A stretch of 64,000 bases of DNA from Saccharomonospora azurea NA-128 (lineage in GTDB: Bacteria > Actinomycetota > Actinomycetes > Mycobacteriales > Pseudonocardiaceae), in the NCBI RefSeq assembly GCF_000231055.2, contig NZ_CM001466.1, positions 2,368,018-2,432,017 of the forward strand, in the 5' to 3' direction. The notes below the pieces were generated by a model, which had not been told where the DNA came from, searched no databases, and worked only from the letters and a program-made list of their open reading frames with translations. Shown here piece after piece: positions 38,721-49,014 of this stretch (the first letter of the stretch is position 1; each line of letters opens with the position of its first letter). A program made the translations under genes and the position numbers.

Positions 38721-39686
38721 GTGCGAACTCAGGGGCGCGTGCTTTTCGTCCTCGCCGTTGTTCTGCTACTCGGTTCCTGCTCGTTCTTGGATGAAACGGA
38801 CGCGCCGACCGCTCCCGGTCCGGAGACGGAACGCCTGTCGGTGGGTGTGAGCAACGCCGTGGAGACCGCGCCGCTGCGGCTCGCCGTCTCCGACGGCCTG
38901 TTCCGTCGCGGCGGCCTGCAGGTCGAGCTGGTCGAACTGGACGACGACGACCCGATCGAGGCGCTGACCGAGCAGCGGGTCGACGTGGTCTTCGCCGGCA
39001 ACGTCACTCTGTTCCACGCCGCCGCCACGGGCACGAAGATCACCCTTCAGGGCGAGGCGTATGTCGCGGGAACCGGTTCCATGGCGCTCGTGACGCTTCC
39101 CGGTTCGCCGTACACCGATCCGAGTCGACTGCCCGCTCCACGAATCGCGGTTCCCACGCCGGACGGTCTCGGCGCGCTCACGTCACGTTCCGTTCTCAGA
39201 GCCGCGGGTGTCGACCCCGCGGCGATCAGTTTCGAGGTCATTCCGTTCGACGGAATGGTCGAGGCATTGCGCGAGGGCCGAGTGGATGCGGCCTGGATGA
39301 CCGAACCCCACCTCACGGTCGCCCAGAAGGAGCACGGTGCCCTCGTCCTCGCCGACTGCGCCCACGGCGCCACCGAGGATTTCCCGATGTCGGCGTACGC
39401 GACGACCGAGGAGTTCGGCGCCGCACACCCGCGCACGCTCGCGCTGTTCCGGGACCTCCTCGCCGAAGCTCAGCAGAAGGGCGCCGACGACGGCACCGTC
39501 CGCCGGGCACTGCCCCGGCTCGCCGACGTCGACGAGGTCACGGCGTCGCTCGTGTCACTCGGCACCTATCCGCAGGTCGTGCACGCCGAACGCCTCCAAC
39601 GGGTCGCCGACCTCATGCACGGCTCGGGGCAGCTCACCGAACGCCTCGATGTGGGGGCCTTGGTGCCGAGAGAGGAACTCCCCTGA
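38721..39686 (+). CDS. Orphan NitT/TauT-type substrate-binding lipoprotein, second copy
   Basis: Lipoprotein of 321 residues; lipobox LGSC with Cys20, then LSVGVSNAVETAPLRLAVSDGLF. Related to the binding protein at 32339 (shared DxxxxTEPHLTVAxxEHG, DFPMSAYATTEEF and LQRVADLMHGSGQL regions) but no permease or ATPase follows. It may dock on the transporter upstream, or act purely as a sensor subunit. GTG at 38721 has GGAGG 5 nt upstream; the ATG at 38709 is less well placed. TAAGCT near 38674 may be the -10. Divergent from the second kinase, 186 nt apart. Confidence 0.85.
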   Translation: MRTQGRVLFVLAVVLLLGSCSFLDETDAPTAPGPETERLSVGVSNAVETAPLRLAVSDGLFRRGGLQVELVELDDDDPIEALTEQRVDVVFAGNVTLFHAAATGTKITLQGEAYVAGTGSMALVTLPGSPYTDPSRLPAPRIAVPTPDGLGALTSRSVLRAAGVDPAAISFEVIPFDGMVEALREGRVDAAWMTEPHLTVAQKEHGALVLADCAHGATEDFPMSAYATTEEFGAAHPRTLALFRDLLAEAQQKGADDGTVRRALPRLADVDEVTASLVSLGTYPQVVHAERLQRVADLMHGSGQLTERLDVGALVPREELP

Positions 39687-39710
39687 CCGCGGACACGTAT
39701 AAAGGAGGAC

Positions 39711-41357
39711 GTGACTGATGGCCCCCTGATCGTCCAGTCGGACAAAACGGTGCTGCTGGAGGTCGACCACGACCTCGCCGACGACGCACGCATCGCCATC
39801 GCGCCGTTCGCCGAACTCGAACGCGCACCCGAGCACGTCCACACGTACCGCATCACTCCGCTGGCGCTCTGGAACGCGCGCGCCGCGGGCCACGACGCCG
39901 AACAGGTCGTCGACGCCCTCACCACGTACTCCCGCTTCCCCGTGCCGCAGCCGTTGCTGATCGACGTCGTCGACACCATGGGCCGATTCGGCAGGCTGCA
40001 GATCCAGAACCATCCCGCGCACGGCCTCGTCATGACCACCACCGACCGCGCCGTGCTCGAGGAGATCCTGCGGCACAAGAAGATCAGCCCGATGCTCGGC
40101 GCGCGCATCGACCCCGACACCGTCGTGGTGCACCCGTCGGAGCGGGGCAGGCTCAAGCAGGCGCTGCTGAAGGTCGGCTGGCCCGCCGAGGACGTCGCCG
40201 GGTACGTCGACGGCGAGTCGCACCCGATCGCCCTGGAGGAGAACGGCTGGGCGTTGCGCGACTACCAGCGCCAGGCCGCCGAGACCTTCTGGGCAGGTGG
40301 CTCGGGTGTCGTCGTGCTCCCCTGCGGCGCGGGCAAGACGCTGGTCGGCGCGGCGGCCATGGCCCAGGCGGAGGCCACGACGCTGATCCTCGTCACCAAC
40401 ACCGTGGCGGGCAGGCAGTGGAAGCGCGAGCTCGTGGAACGCACCTCGCTCACCGAGGACGAGATCGGCGAGTACTCCGGTGAGAAGAAGGAGATCCGCC
40501 CCGTCACCATCGCCACCTACCAGGTCATCACGCGCCGCACCAAGGGCGAGTACAAGCACCTGGAGCTGTTCGACTCGCGGGACTGGGGGCTCGTCATCTA
40601 CGACGAGGTGCACCTGCTGCCCGCACCCGTGTTCCGCATGACGGCCGACCTGCAGTCACGGCGGCGCCTCGGCCTCACCGCAACCCTGGTGCGGGAGGAC
40701 GGCCGGGAGGGCGACGTGTTCTCCCTCATCGGCCCGAAGCGCTACGACGTCCCGTGGCGCGACATCGAGGCGCAGGGCTGGATCGCGCCCGCCGAGTGCG
40801 TCGAGGTCCGGGTCACCCTGACCGACGCCGAGCGACTCGGCTACGCCACCGCGGAGGCCGACGAGCGCTACCGCCTCGCCTCCACCGCACGCACCAAGAT
40901 CGGCGTGGTCAAGTCGATCGTCGAACGGCACGCGGGTGAACCGACACTGGTCATCGGCGCCTACCTCGACCAGCTGGAGGAACTCGGCGCCGAACTGAAC
41001 GCACCGGTGGTGCAGGGCTCGACGAAGAACAAGGAACGCGAGGCCCTGTTCGACGCCTTCCGCAGGGGCGAGATCGACAAGCTCGTGGTCTCGAAGGTCG
41101 CGAACTTCTCCATCGACCTGCCCGAGGCGTCCGTGGCCATCCAGATGTCGGGCACGTTCGGCTCCCGCCAGGAGGAGGCACAGCGCCTCGGCAGGCTCCT
41201 GCGACCGAAGGGCGACGGGCGCCAGGCCCACTTCTACTCCGTGGTCTCGCGCGACACGGTCGACACCGACTACGCCGCCCACCGGCAGCGGTTCCTCGCC
41301 GAGCAGGGCTACGCCTACCACATCGTCGACGCCGACGACCTGCTGCGACCGCTGTGA
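39711..41357 (+). CDS. XPB/Rad25-family DNA repair helicase
   Basis: SF2 3'-5' helicase of 548 residues. N-terminal DRD-like region (PLIVQSDKTVLLEVDH), then Walker A LPCGAGKT, motif II YDEVHLLP, the RED motif LVREDGREGD typical of XPB, and motif VI QRLGRLLRPK. Very close to M. tuberculosis XPB (Rv0861c, 549 residues). Expected to unwind damaged DNA, perhaps with the helicase-associated protein at 23164. The GTG has AAAGGAGG only 2 nt upstream, closer than usual, but it precedes the conserved MTDGPLIVQSD start. Confidence 0.94.
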   Translation: MTDGPLIVQSDKTVLLEVDHDLADDARIAIAPFAELERAPEHVHTYRITPLALWNARAAGHDAEQVVDALTTYSRFPVPQPLLIDVVDTMGRFGRLQIQNHPAHGLVMTTTDRAVLEEILRHKKISPMLGARIDPDTVVVHPSERGRLKQALLKVGWPAEDVAGYVDGESHPIALEENGWALRDYQRQAAETFWAGGSGVVVLPCGAGKTLVGAAAMAQAEATTLILVTNTVAGRQWKRELVERTSLTEDEIGEYSGEKKEIRPVTIATYQVITRRTKGEYKHLELFDSRDWGLVIYDEVHLLPAPVFRMTADLQSRRRLGLTATLVREDGREGDVFSLIGPKRYDVPWRDIEAQGWIAPAECVEVRVTLTDAERLGYATAEADERYRLASTARTKIGVVKSIVERHAGEPTLVIGAYLDQLEELGAELNAPVVQGSTKNKEREALFDAFRRGEIDKLVVSKVANFSIDLPEASVAIQMSGTFGSRQEEAQRLGRLLRPKGDGRQAHFYSVVSRDTVDTDYAAHRQRFLAEQGYAYHIVDADDLLRPL

Positions 41358-41387
41358 GCCGACTGCCGCACGGGAAGGAGCGCGAGC

Positions 41388-42242
41388 ATCCCCGTCCCCG
41401 GCGCTGAGATCCGCATCGGCACCTCGGGCTGGATCTATCCCGGCTGGCGAGGCGTGTTCTATCCCAAGGGCCTCCCGCAGCGGCGCGAGCTCGAATACCT
41501 GTCCCGGCGGGTGAACACCGTCGAGATCAACGGGTCGTTCTACTCGCTGCAAAGGCCCGAACGGTACCGGCGGTGGCGGGACGCGACCCCGCCCGGCTTC
41601 CGCTTCGCCGTCAAGGGCGGGCGGTTCATCACGCACATGAAGCAGCTGCGGGACGTCGAGGCGGCCCTGGCGAACTTCTTCGCCTCCGGCGTGCTCGCGC
41701 TCGACGACAAGCTCGGCCCGGTCCTCTGGCAGCTGCCGCCCCGGCTGTCCTTCGACGCAGAGCGCCTCGCCGAGTTCTTCGACCGGCTCCCGCGCACCAC
41801 CGTCGCCGCGGCGGAGCTGGCCCGCCGGCACGACGACAAGGTGACCTTCGAACCCCACACCGACGTCGGGGCCGACCGGCCCCTGCACCACGCCCTCGAA
41901 GTGCGCCACCCCAGCTTCACCGACCCGGCGTTTCCGGACCTGCTCCGCGCCCACGACATCGCGCTCGTCGTCGCCGACACCGCGGGCACCTGGCCGTACC
42001 TCGAGGACGTGACCTCCGGCCTCGTCTACGTTCGGCTTCACGGCGACGTCGAGCTCTACGCCAGCGGGTACACCGACGAGGCCCTCGACGCGTGGGCGGA
42101 GAAGATCGGTCGCTGGCACGCGCAGGGCCACGACGTCTGGGTGTACTTCGACAACGACATCAAAGTGAAAGCGCCCGGCGACGCCATGGCGCTGGCCGAG
42201 AGACTCGGCGTGCACCACGCGTCGCCGGGCGAGAAGACGTGA
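41388..42242 (+). CDS. DUF72 protein with probable ATC start codon
   Basis: DUF72/YecE-like TIM-barrel protein of about 284 residues; function unknown. The conserved family start IRIGTSGWIYPGWRGVFYP is encoded at 41409-41465, yet between the upstream stop at 41355 and the GTG at 41454 there is no ATG, GTG, TTG or CTG in frame. A strong GGAAGGAG (41373-41380) is 7 nt before ATC at 41388, giving (M)PVPGAEIRIGTSGW. The GTG at 41454 would delete a beta strand of the barrel. Rest: FAVKGGRFITHMKQLRD, VRLHGD, and VYFDND near the end, all typical. Confidence 0.75.
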   Translation: MPVPGAEIRIGTSGWIYPGWRGVFYPKGLPQRRELEYLSRRVNTVEINGSFYSLQRPERYRRWRDATPPGFRFAVKGGRFITHMKQLRDVEAALANFFASGVLALDDKLGPVLWQLPPRLSFDAERLAEFFDRLPRTTVAAAELARRHDDKVTFEPHTDVGADRPLHHALEVRHPSFTDPAFPDLLRAHDIALVVADTAGTWPYLEDVTSGLVYVRLHGDVELYASGYTDEALDAWAEKIGRWHAQGHDVWVYFDNDIKVKAPGDAMALAERLGVHHASPGEKT

Positions 42243-42257
42243 TCGACTGGCGTGTGA

Positions 42258-42836
42258 TCAGGCGCCGGCTGCCTGCTTGGCGTGCTTGCCCTCAGCGATC
42301 TCTTCCACCAGCTTCGAGCAGAACGCGGGCAGGTCGTTCGGGTTGCGGCTGGAGACCAGCCCCTGGTCCACGACGACCTCCTCGTCGACCCATTCGGCAC
42401 CCGCGTTGCGCAGGTCGGTCTGCAGGCTCGGCCACGACGTCAGGCGGCGGCCACGGACGACGTCGGCCTCGATGAGGGTCCACGGCCCGTGACAGATCAC
42501 CGCGACGGGCTTCTGCTGGGCGAAGAAGTCGCGAACGAAGCTCACGGCCTTCTCGTCTGTGCGGAGGATGTCGGGATTCGCGACGCCACCGGGCAGGACG
42601 AGGCCGTCGTAGTCGTCGGCCGACGCCTCGGCCACGGTGCGGTCCACCGTGTACGTGTCCGCCTTGTCCAGGTGGTTGAACGCCTGGATGCTTCCCGACT
42701 TCGTGGAGATCAGCTCGGGCCTGCCGCCGGCGTTCTCGACGGCCTTCCACGGTTCGGTGAGCTCCACCTGCTCCGTTCCCTCGGGTGCGACCAGAAACGC
42801 GACCCGGCGGCCGGTGAGTGTGTCTGCCACGCTCAT
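42258..42836 (-). CDS. DJ-1/PfpI family protein, YhbO-like
   Basis: 192 residues. Nucleophile elbow VICHGPW with Cys then His; Glu in EGTEQVELTEP near the N-terminus completes the site. RRLTSWPSLQTDLRNAGAEWVDEEVVVD is typical of the PfpI/YhbO group, which act as deglycase/glyoxalase or stress proteins. GGAAGGAG is 2 nt before the ATG at 42836 and 8 nt before a GTG at 42830; either may be used. Repeat copy B lies upstream. Confidence 0.88.
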   Translation of the reverse strand: MSVADTLTGRRVAFLVAPEGTEQVELTEPWKAVENAGGRPELISTKSGSIQAFNHLDKADTYTVDRTVAEASADDYDGLVLPGGVANPDILRTDEKAVSFVRDFFAQQKPVAVICHGPWTLIEADVVRGRRLTSWPSLQTDLRNAGAEWVDEEVVVDQGLVSSRNPNDLPAFCSKLVEEIAEGKHAKQAAGA

Positions 42837-42936
42837 CACTCCTTCCTGTGTATTCGCCCTCCGGGTACCCGTCCGAACGGGTGAACGAAACGACCGTGTG
42901 AGGGACTTCAAAGCCGTCCGGAAACCGCAAAGACCC

Positions 42937-43042
42937 GTACGAGAAGCGCGGACACGCCGAGGAGTCGAGCCCCCTGCCGGCGTGTCCGCGCCCTGCGCAC
43001 GCGTGTCCGCGGTTCATGCACGCGTGTCCGCGGTTCCCGTAC
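42937..43042. repeat. 21-bp-periodic intergenic repeat, copy B
   Basis: GTACGAGAA plus one forward core GCGGACACG at 42948. Then three inverted cores whose last bases fall at 42989, 43010 and 43031, exactly 21 bp apart, closed by TTCCCGTAC (43034-43042). So two modules face each other tail to tail. It ends 2 nt before the stop codon of the carboxypeptidase gene. Confidence 0.85.
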
Positions 43043-43044
43043 GG

Positions 43045-44766
43045 CTACGGCCTCGCGCCGCCCGCGCAGCGCGACAGGTCCACGGCCACCCGCTCACCCC
43101 GGGAGACCGTCACCCGCGTCTCCTGCCACGCATTGCCCCGCGCACGCTCACACCGCACCGTCCAGCTCTCGGTGATCGTGCCGCCGTCCCGGTCCGGCCG
43201 CACCGACGGGTTGACGCTCCACTCGACGACACCGCCCGGCGCGGTCAGCTGCGACGTCAGCTCGCTCGTGAACGGGATCGGCTCCCCGACGCCGCCGCCC
43301 GGCTGCTGGACCGGAGCCGTGTGCTGGGTGAACACCTTCTCCACGGACAGCCGCGCCCCTCGCGGTGCCGACACCTCCAACACGGCGTGGTAGTCGCGGT
43401 TCGCCGCCACCTCGAACTGCCGCAGCAACGCCTCGCGCACACCGCCGTTCGCGTGGTCCTGCGTCCCGACGCCCAGGTACTGGTCGACGACGGCCTTCTG
43501 GTAGCCGACGTGGAAGTTGCCGCCTTCCAGCTCGAACTCGAAACCGAACCCGCCCGTGGTGAAGTAGCTCCACTCACCGGTGGATCCGCTGGTGTCGTAC
43601 AGCTGGTACGAGGGGATGCTGCGGTACCCGGTCGCGTCCGCCAACGCGTCCCCGATCTCCGCGTACAACTCCTCGTCGGCGGTGAGCGGCGTGTCGGACT
43701 GCTGTGGCGGGCGGAGTACCAGCCCGCCGTAGTTGTGCACACTCTGCAGCGAGGTCACCTGCCGGCTCGACACGAGCTCGCGGACGTTGCGCACCTCCGG
43801 CTCGGAGAACGGCGCGGCGCCCCGGTAGGTCCCGCTGCCGGGGTTCACGCTCGCGCCCTTGCCACCCCAGTTGCCGCCGTAGTTGCGGTTGAGGTCCACG
43901 CCGATGTCGGCGTTGTCGGCGTCGGCGCACTCGCCCGGCGTGACGTCGTCATCGCCGTCGCCGAGCCGGCAGTTCTTGCGCTTGTACTCGTGCAGGTAAC
44001 CGCGCGAGATGTCGAAGCCGTCGACGTTGACGATCGGCACCACGATGATCCGCGCACGCTCCAGCAGACCGGTGATGCGCTCGTCGCGCCCGTCACCGTG
44101 CACGAGGTCCGTGGCGAACTCCATGACGACCTCGGCGGTGGGCCACTCCCGCGCGTGGTGGGTGCCGACGAGGAGGAAGACCGGCCTGCCGTCGTCCGCG
44201 TCGACGTCGTGCGCGATCTCCAGACCCCGGACCTCCTTGCCCAGCAACGACCGGTGCGGGAGCGTGATCGGTTCGACCAGGTCGGGGCGCGCGGACGCGA
44301 GGTCCGCCATGTCGGTGCCGTAGTCGGCGTACGTGCGGTAGGTGTTGCGGCCACTCGGCAGCGGCGACGCGGCGAGCGTGCGCGCCTCGGCGGCGTCCTC
44401 GGCGAGCACGGCGCGGGTGTGCGCGGCGAGGTCGCTGATCACGACGTCGTAGTCGAATCCGGCCGCCCGCAGTCGCTCCCGGTCGTCGGCACCGTGCGCG
44501 TAGACCTCCGCGTAGCCGTCGCCCAGCACGGGAGCGATGTCGGCGCCGGCCGCGACCAACCGGTCGACGTGGGCCTCGGTCGGTGTCGGTACGCGCAACA
44601 GGGACACCGCGTCGGCACTGCTTCCTGCGACGACCTCGCCGGTGGAGGTCGGTTGCGCCGACGCGGTGTGCACGAGTGTCGTGGCGAGCAGGACCGCGGC
44701 CACTCCAGCCGCCACGGTCGTCGCGCCACGTCTCCGTGGACGGCGCGAGGTGCCCTTTCTGCCCAT
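43045..44766 (-). CDS. Secreted M14 zinc carboxypeptidase
   Basis: 573 residues. Tat-like signal (RRPRRRGATT then hydrophobic, ending SAQ, about 37 residues). Catalytic domain about 135-430: zinc ligands in THHAREWPTAEVV, substrate Arg and Asn in VDLNRNYGGNWGG, later zinc His in SVHNYGG, and catalytic Glu in GGFGFEFELEGG. A C-terminal beta domain of about 120 residues (LSVEKVFTQHTAP and later) may bind the wall or substrate. Related to secreted Zn-carboxypeptidases of actinobacteria. ATG with GGGAGG 5 nt upstream. Confidence 0.92.
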   Translation of the reverse strand: MGRKGTSRRPRRRGATTVAAGVAAVLLATTLVHTASAQPTSTGEVVAGSSADAVSLLRVPTPTEAHVDRLVAAGADIAPVLGDGYAEVYAHGADDRERLRAAGFDYDVVISDLAAHTRAVLAEDAAEARTLAASPLPSGRNTYRTYADYGTDMADLASARPDLVEPITLPHRSLLGKEVRGLEIAHDVDADDGRPVFLLVGTHHAREWPTAEVVMEFATDLVHGDGRDERITGLLERARIIVVPIVNVDGFDISRGYLHEYKRKNCRLGDGDDDVTPGECADADNADIGVDLNRNYGGNWGGKGASVNPGSGTYRGAAPFSEPEVRNVRELVSSRQVTSLQSVHNYGGLVLRPPQQSDTPLTADEELYAEIGDALADATGYRSIPSYQLYDTSGSTGEWSYFTTGGFGFEFELEGGNFHVGYQKAVVDQYLGVGTQDHANGGVREALLRQFEVAANRDYHAVLEVSAPRGARLSVEKVFTQHTAPVQQPGGGVGEPIPFTSELTSQLTAPGGVVEWSVNPSVRPDRDGGTITESWTVRCERARGNAWQETRVTVSRGERVAVDLSRCAGGARP

Positions 44767-44887
44767 GTCAACCTCCCGGTACGGATGTCGACACGGACGG
44801 TATTCAGGTCGTTAGTGTCGCGAAAGATCCAGACGTGTACTTGATCGCCGGACCGCACTACCCAGAGCAGCGCCGCCCGAGCCTCGC

Positions 44888-44928
44888 GTACGCCAACCGC
44901 GGACACGCGGACGCAGGACGCGGACACG
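44888..44928. repeat. 21-bp-periodic intergenic repeat, copy C
   Basis: GTACGCCAA followed by two cores GCGGACACG at 44899 and 44920, again exactly 21 bp apart. Located between the start of the carboxypeptidase gene and the groEL terminator, which begins immediately after it. Confidence 0.75.
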
Positions 44929-44964
44929 AAAAGGCCCGGCTCCCTTGACGGGTGCCGGGCCTTT
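44929..44964 (-). terminator. groEL terminator
   Basis: AAAGGCCCGGC (44930-44940) and GCCGGGCCTTT (44954-44964) form an 11-bp stem; read on the minus strand it ends in TTTTCG. It lies 19 nt past the groEL stop. Confidence 0.9.
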
Positions 44965-44983
44965 CGCGCCTATGGGGCTGGAA

Positions 44984-46633
<1,650 letters not shown>

Positions 46634-46743
46634 TCAGGACACGTCCTCGGCCAGGCTCGGTGCCCGCGACGGACGACCAGTTCGGTATCGCCGAACATGG
46701 CCTCACCGTCCCGACCTTCAGGCGGCGGTCGGCGACCAGCCAC

Positions 46744-46770
46744 CTAGCACTCAACGGTGCCGAGTGCCAA
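46744..46770 (-). promoter_or_regulatory. CIRCE element 1 (HrcA operator)
   Basis: CTAGCACTC, 9-nt spacer, GAGTGCCAA: the standard 9-9-9 CIRCE layout with two end mismatches. About 130 nt upstream of the groEL ATG. Confidence 0.92.
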
Positions 46771-46778
46771 TTCCGTGT

Positions 46779-46805
46779 TTAGCACTCTCAAGGGGAGAGT
46801 GCAAG
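46779..46805 (-). promoter_or_regulatory. CIRCE element 2 (HrcA operator)
   Basis: TTAGCACTC, 9-nt spacer, GAGTGCAAG. Centre-to-centre distance to the first element is 35 bp. Two tandem CIRCE sites precede groEL genes in some actinobacteria and should give tight heat-shock repression. Confidence 0.9.
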
Positions 46806-46977
46806 CAACAGGGCCCCGTACCGCCCGATCTCGCCACGCGACCACTCCGCGACCGTGGAGCGACACCCGGGGACTACCTCGACGAAGCCGCGATAGCACC
46901 TCGCGACTCGGAAACCAGCGCCGTGGGGCATCGCTCACTTTGCGACCCACATCACTCCCAATCCTCCCCGATGCGAC

Positions 46978-46996
46978 TTAAGTTAGCCTCACCTAC
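46978..46996 (+). promoter_or_regulatory. IdeR/DtxR iron box
   Basis: Matches the 19-bp consensus TTAGGTTAGCCTAACCTAA at 16 positions, ending 30 bp before the ATG of the siderophore-binding protein. Iron-loaded IdeR should block this operon. Confidence 0.85.
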
Positions 46997-47026
46997 CTTG
47001 AATATTTGATCTTCGTGGGAGCAAGC

Positions 47027-47977
47027 ATGCGTGGGAGTCACCGCAGAGGGGCGTTCGTCGCCCTCCTCGCCGGGTTGGTCGGGCTGCTCACCGCCTGCGG
47101 CGGGGTCGACGCCGACCAGGCCGGCAGCGGCGAGGGAGCGATCACCGTCGAGCACGCCCAGGGGTCGACCTCCCTCGACGGTACGCCAGAGCGCATCGTC
47201 GTCTTCGACCTCGGTGTGCTGGAGACTCTCGACGAACTCGGAGTCGAGGGCGTCGTCGGCGTTCCCGAGGTCGCGAACCTGCCCGAGCACCTCTCCGAGT
47301 ACGACTCCGACGACTACACCAAGGTCGGCAGCCTGAAGGAGCCGGACTTCGAGGAGGTCAACGCTCTCGAACCCGACCTCATCCTGGTGGCGGGCCGTTC
47401 CGCTCCGGCCTACGGCGAGCTGTCCGAGATCGCCCCCACCGTCGACCTCACCGTCGACACGACGGACTTCCTCGCCGGCGCGACCGAGCGCATCGAGACG
47501 CTGGGCTCGCTGTTCGGCAAGGAGGACGTCGTGAAGGACCGGCTGGCCGCGCTCGAAACGAAGGCCGAGGAGGTCGCCTCGTCCGGCGCCGCCGACAAGA
47601 CCGGACTCGTCGTGCTCACCACCGGCGGCAAGATGAGCGCGTACGGCCCCGGCTCCCGCTTCGGCATCGTCTACGACAACCTCGGTGTGCAGCCCGCCGT
47701 CGACGGACTCTCGGCCGACACCCACGGCGACGCCATCTCGGCGGAGTTCATCGCCGACGCCGACCCCGACCTGCTGTTCGTGATCGACCGCGACTCCGCG
47801 ATCGGCGAGGCGGGCCAGTCGGCCAAGCAGGTGCTCGACAACGCTCTCGTGAACGGCACCACCGCCGCCAAGGAGGGCGGGATCGTCTATCTCGACCCCA
47901 CGCAGTGGTACCTGACCGCCAACGGCCTGGCCTCGCTGGAGTCCATGGTGAAGGTCGTCGGGGACAGCGTGGCGTGA
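47027..47977 (+). CDS. Iron-siderophore ABC binding lipoprotein
   Basis: FhuD/FepB-type binding lipoprotein of 316 residues. Lipobox LTAC, then TVEHAQGSTSLDGTPERIVVFDLGVLETLDELGV, the standard family start; it resembles CeuA/FatB-like catecholate binders (VGVPEVANLPEHL). GGGAG at 47015-47019 is 7 nt before the ATG. Heads an operon with two permeases and one ATPase under an IdeR box. Confidence 0.92.
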   Translation: MRGSHRRGAFVALLAGLVGLLTACGGVDADQAGSGEGAITVEHAQGSTSLDGTPERIVVFDLGVLETLDELGVEGVVGVPEVANLPEHLSEYDSDDYTKVGSLKEPDFEEVNALEPDLILVAGRSAPAYGELSEIAPTVDLTVDTTDFLAGATERIETLGSLFGKEDVVKDRLAALETKAEEVASSGAADKTGLVVLTTGGKMSAYGPGSRFGIVYDNLGVQPAVDGLSADTHGDAISAEFIADADPDLLFVIDRDSAIGEAGQSAKQVLDNALVNGTTAAKEGGIVYLDPTQWYLTANGLASLESMVKVVGDSVA

Positions 47978-49014
47978 CCTCGTCGAGCACAGAGACGACA
48001 CCCTCGACGGCCTCGACACCGTCGACGCGGCGGACCCGGCGACGCGGCCCGGTCCGCCGCCGTCACGTCGCCCTCGCGCTGGTACTGCTGGCGGCGGCGT
48101 CCTTCGGCTCGCTCTTCGTCGGCGTCACGGAGTTGACCCCGGCGGGCCTGCTCTCGGGCGACGAGCGGCAGCTCACGGTGTTGTGGGAGTCGCGGCTGCC
48201 TCGGCTGCTGGCGATCCTGCTGGCCGGCTCGGCACTGAGTGTCGCGGGCCTGGTGATGATGAGCCTAACCCGCAACCGCTTCGTGACGCCGTCGACGGCG
48301 GGCACCGCGGAGTCGGCCTCCCTGGGCGTCCTCGTCGCCACCGTGTTCTTCGGCGCGGAGGCCGTGGGCGTGAAGATGGCGGTGGCGACGGTGTTCGCCC
48401 TGCTCGGCACCGGGATCTTCCTCGCGCTGCTGCGGAAGTTGACGTTCGCCGACATCATCGTGGTGCCGCTCGTGGGCATCATGTTCGGCGGTGTCATCTC
48501 GGCGCTCACCACGTTCTTCGCCTACCGCGCCGACCTGCTGCAGACGCTCGCGGCGTGGACCAGCGGCGAGTTCTCGGGTGTCCTGAAAGGACGCTACGAG
48601 CTGTTGTGGCTCACCGCTGCCGCGGCGGTGCTCACCTACCTGTTCGCCGACCGCTTCACGCTCGCCGGGCTCGGTCGCGACTTCGCCGTCAACCTCGGCG
48701 TCCACTACGACCGCGTGGTCACCACCGGTCTGGTGCTGATCTCGGTCATCACCGCCGTGGTCGTCGTCTCGGTCGGCAACATCCCGTTCCTGGGACTCGT
48801 CGTGCCCAACCTCGTCACCCTGATGCTCGGTGACAACCTGCGCCGGGTCCTGCCTGTCACCGCTCTCGCCGGAGCGTTCTTCGTGCTGTGCTGCGACGTC
48901 GTCGGTCGCACGGTCCGCCACCCGTACGAGATCCCCGTCGAGACGATCGCGGGTGTCGTCGGGGGCGCCCTGTTCGTCTACCTGGTCCTGCGGGCCCGCC
49001 GGAGGGCCGCATGA
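47974..49014 (+). CDS. FecCD-family iron ABC permease, first subunit
   Basis: 346 residues, about ten TM helices, after a Thr/Ser-rich polar N-terminus of about 30. FecCD signatures LPRLLAILLAGSALSVAGLVMMSLTRNRFVTP and GNIPFLGLVVPNLVTLMLGDNLR. GTG overlaps the TGA of the binding protein (GTGA). Confidence 0.93.
   Translation: MTSSSTETTPSTASTPSTRRTRRRGPVRRRHVALALVLLAAASFGSLFVGVTELTPAGLLSGDERQLTVLWESRLPRLLAILLAGSALSVAGLVMMSLTRNRFVTPSTAGTAESASLGVLVATVFFGAEAVGVKMAVATVFALLGTGIFLALLRKLTFADIIVVPLVGIMFGGVISALTTFFAYRADLLQTLAAWTSGEFSGVLKGRYELLWLTAAAAVLTYLFADRFTLAGLGRDFAVNLGVHYDRVVTTGLVLISVITAVVVVSVGNIPFLGLVVPNLVTLMLGDNLRRVLPVTALAGAFFVLCCDVVGRTVRHPYEIPVETIAGVVGGALFVYLVLRARRRAA

Noticed and set aside
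39689-39697. Single GCGGACACG before xpb as a fifth repeat copy
   Set aside because: One 9-mer without the 21-bp partner is expected by chance in a 64-kb GC-rich window; mentioned only as an edge note.
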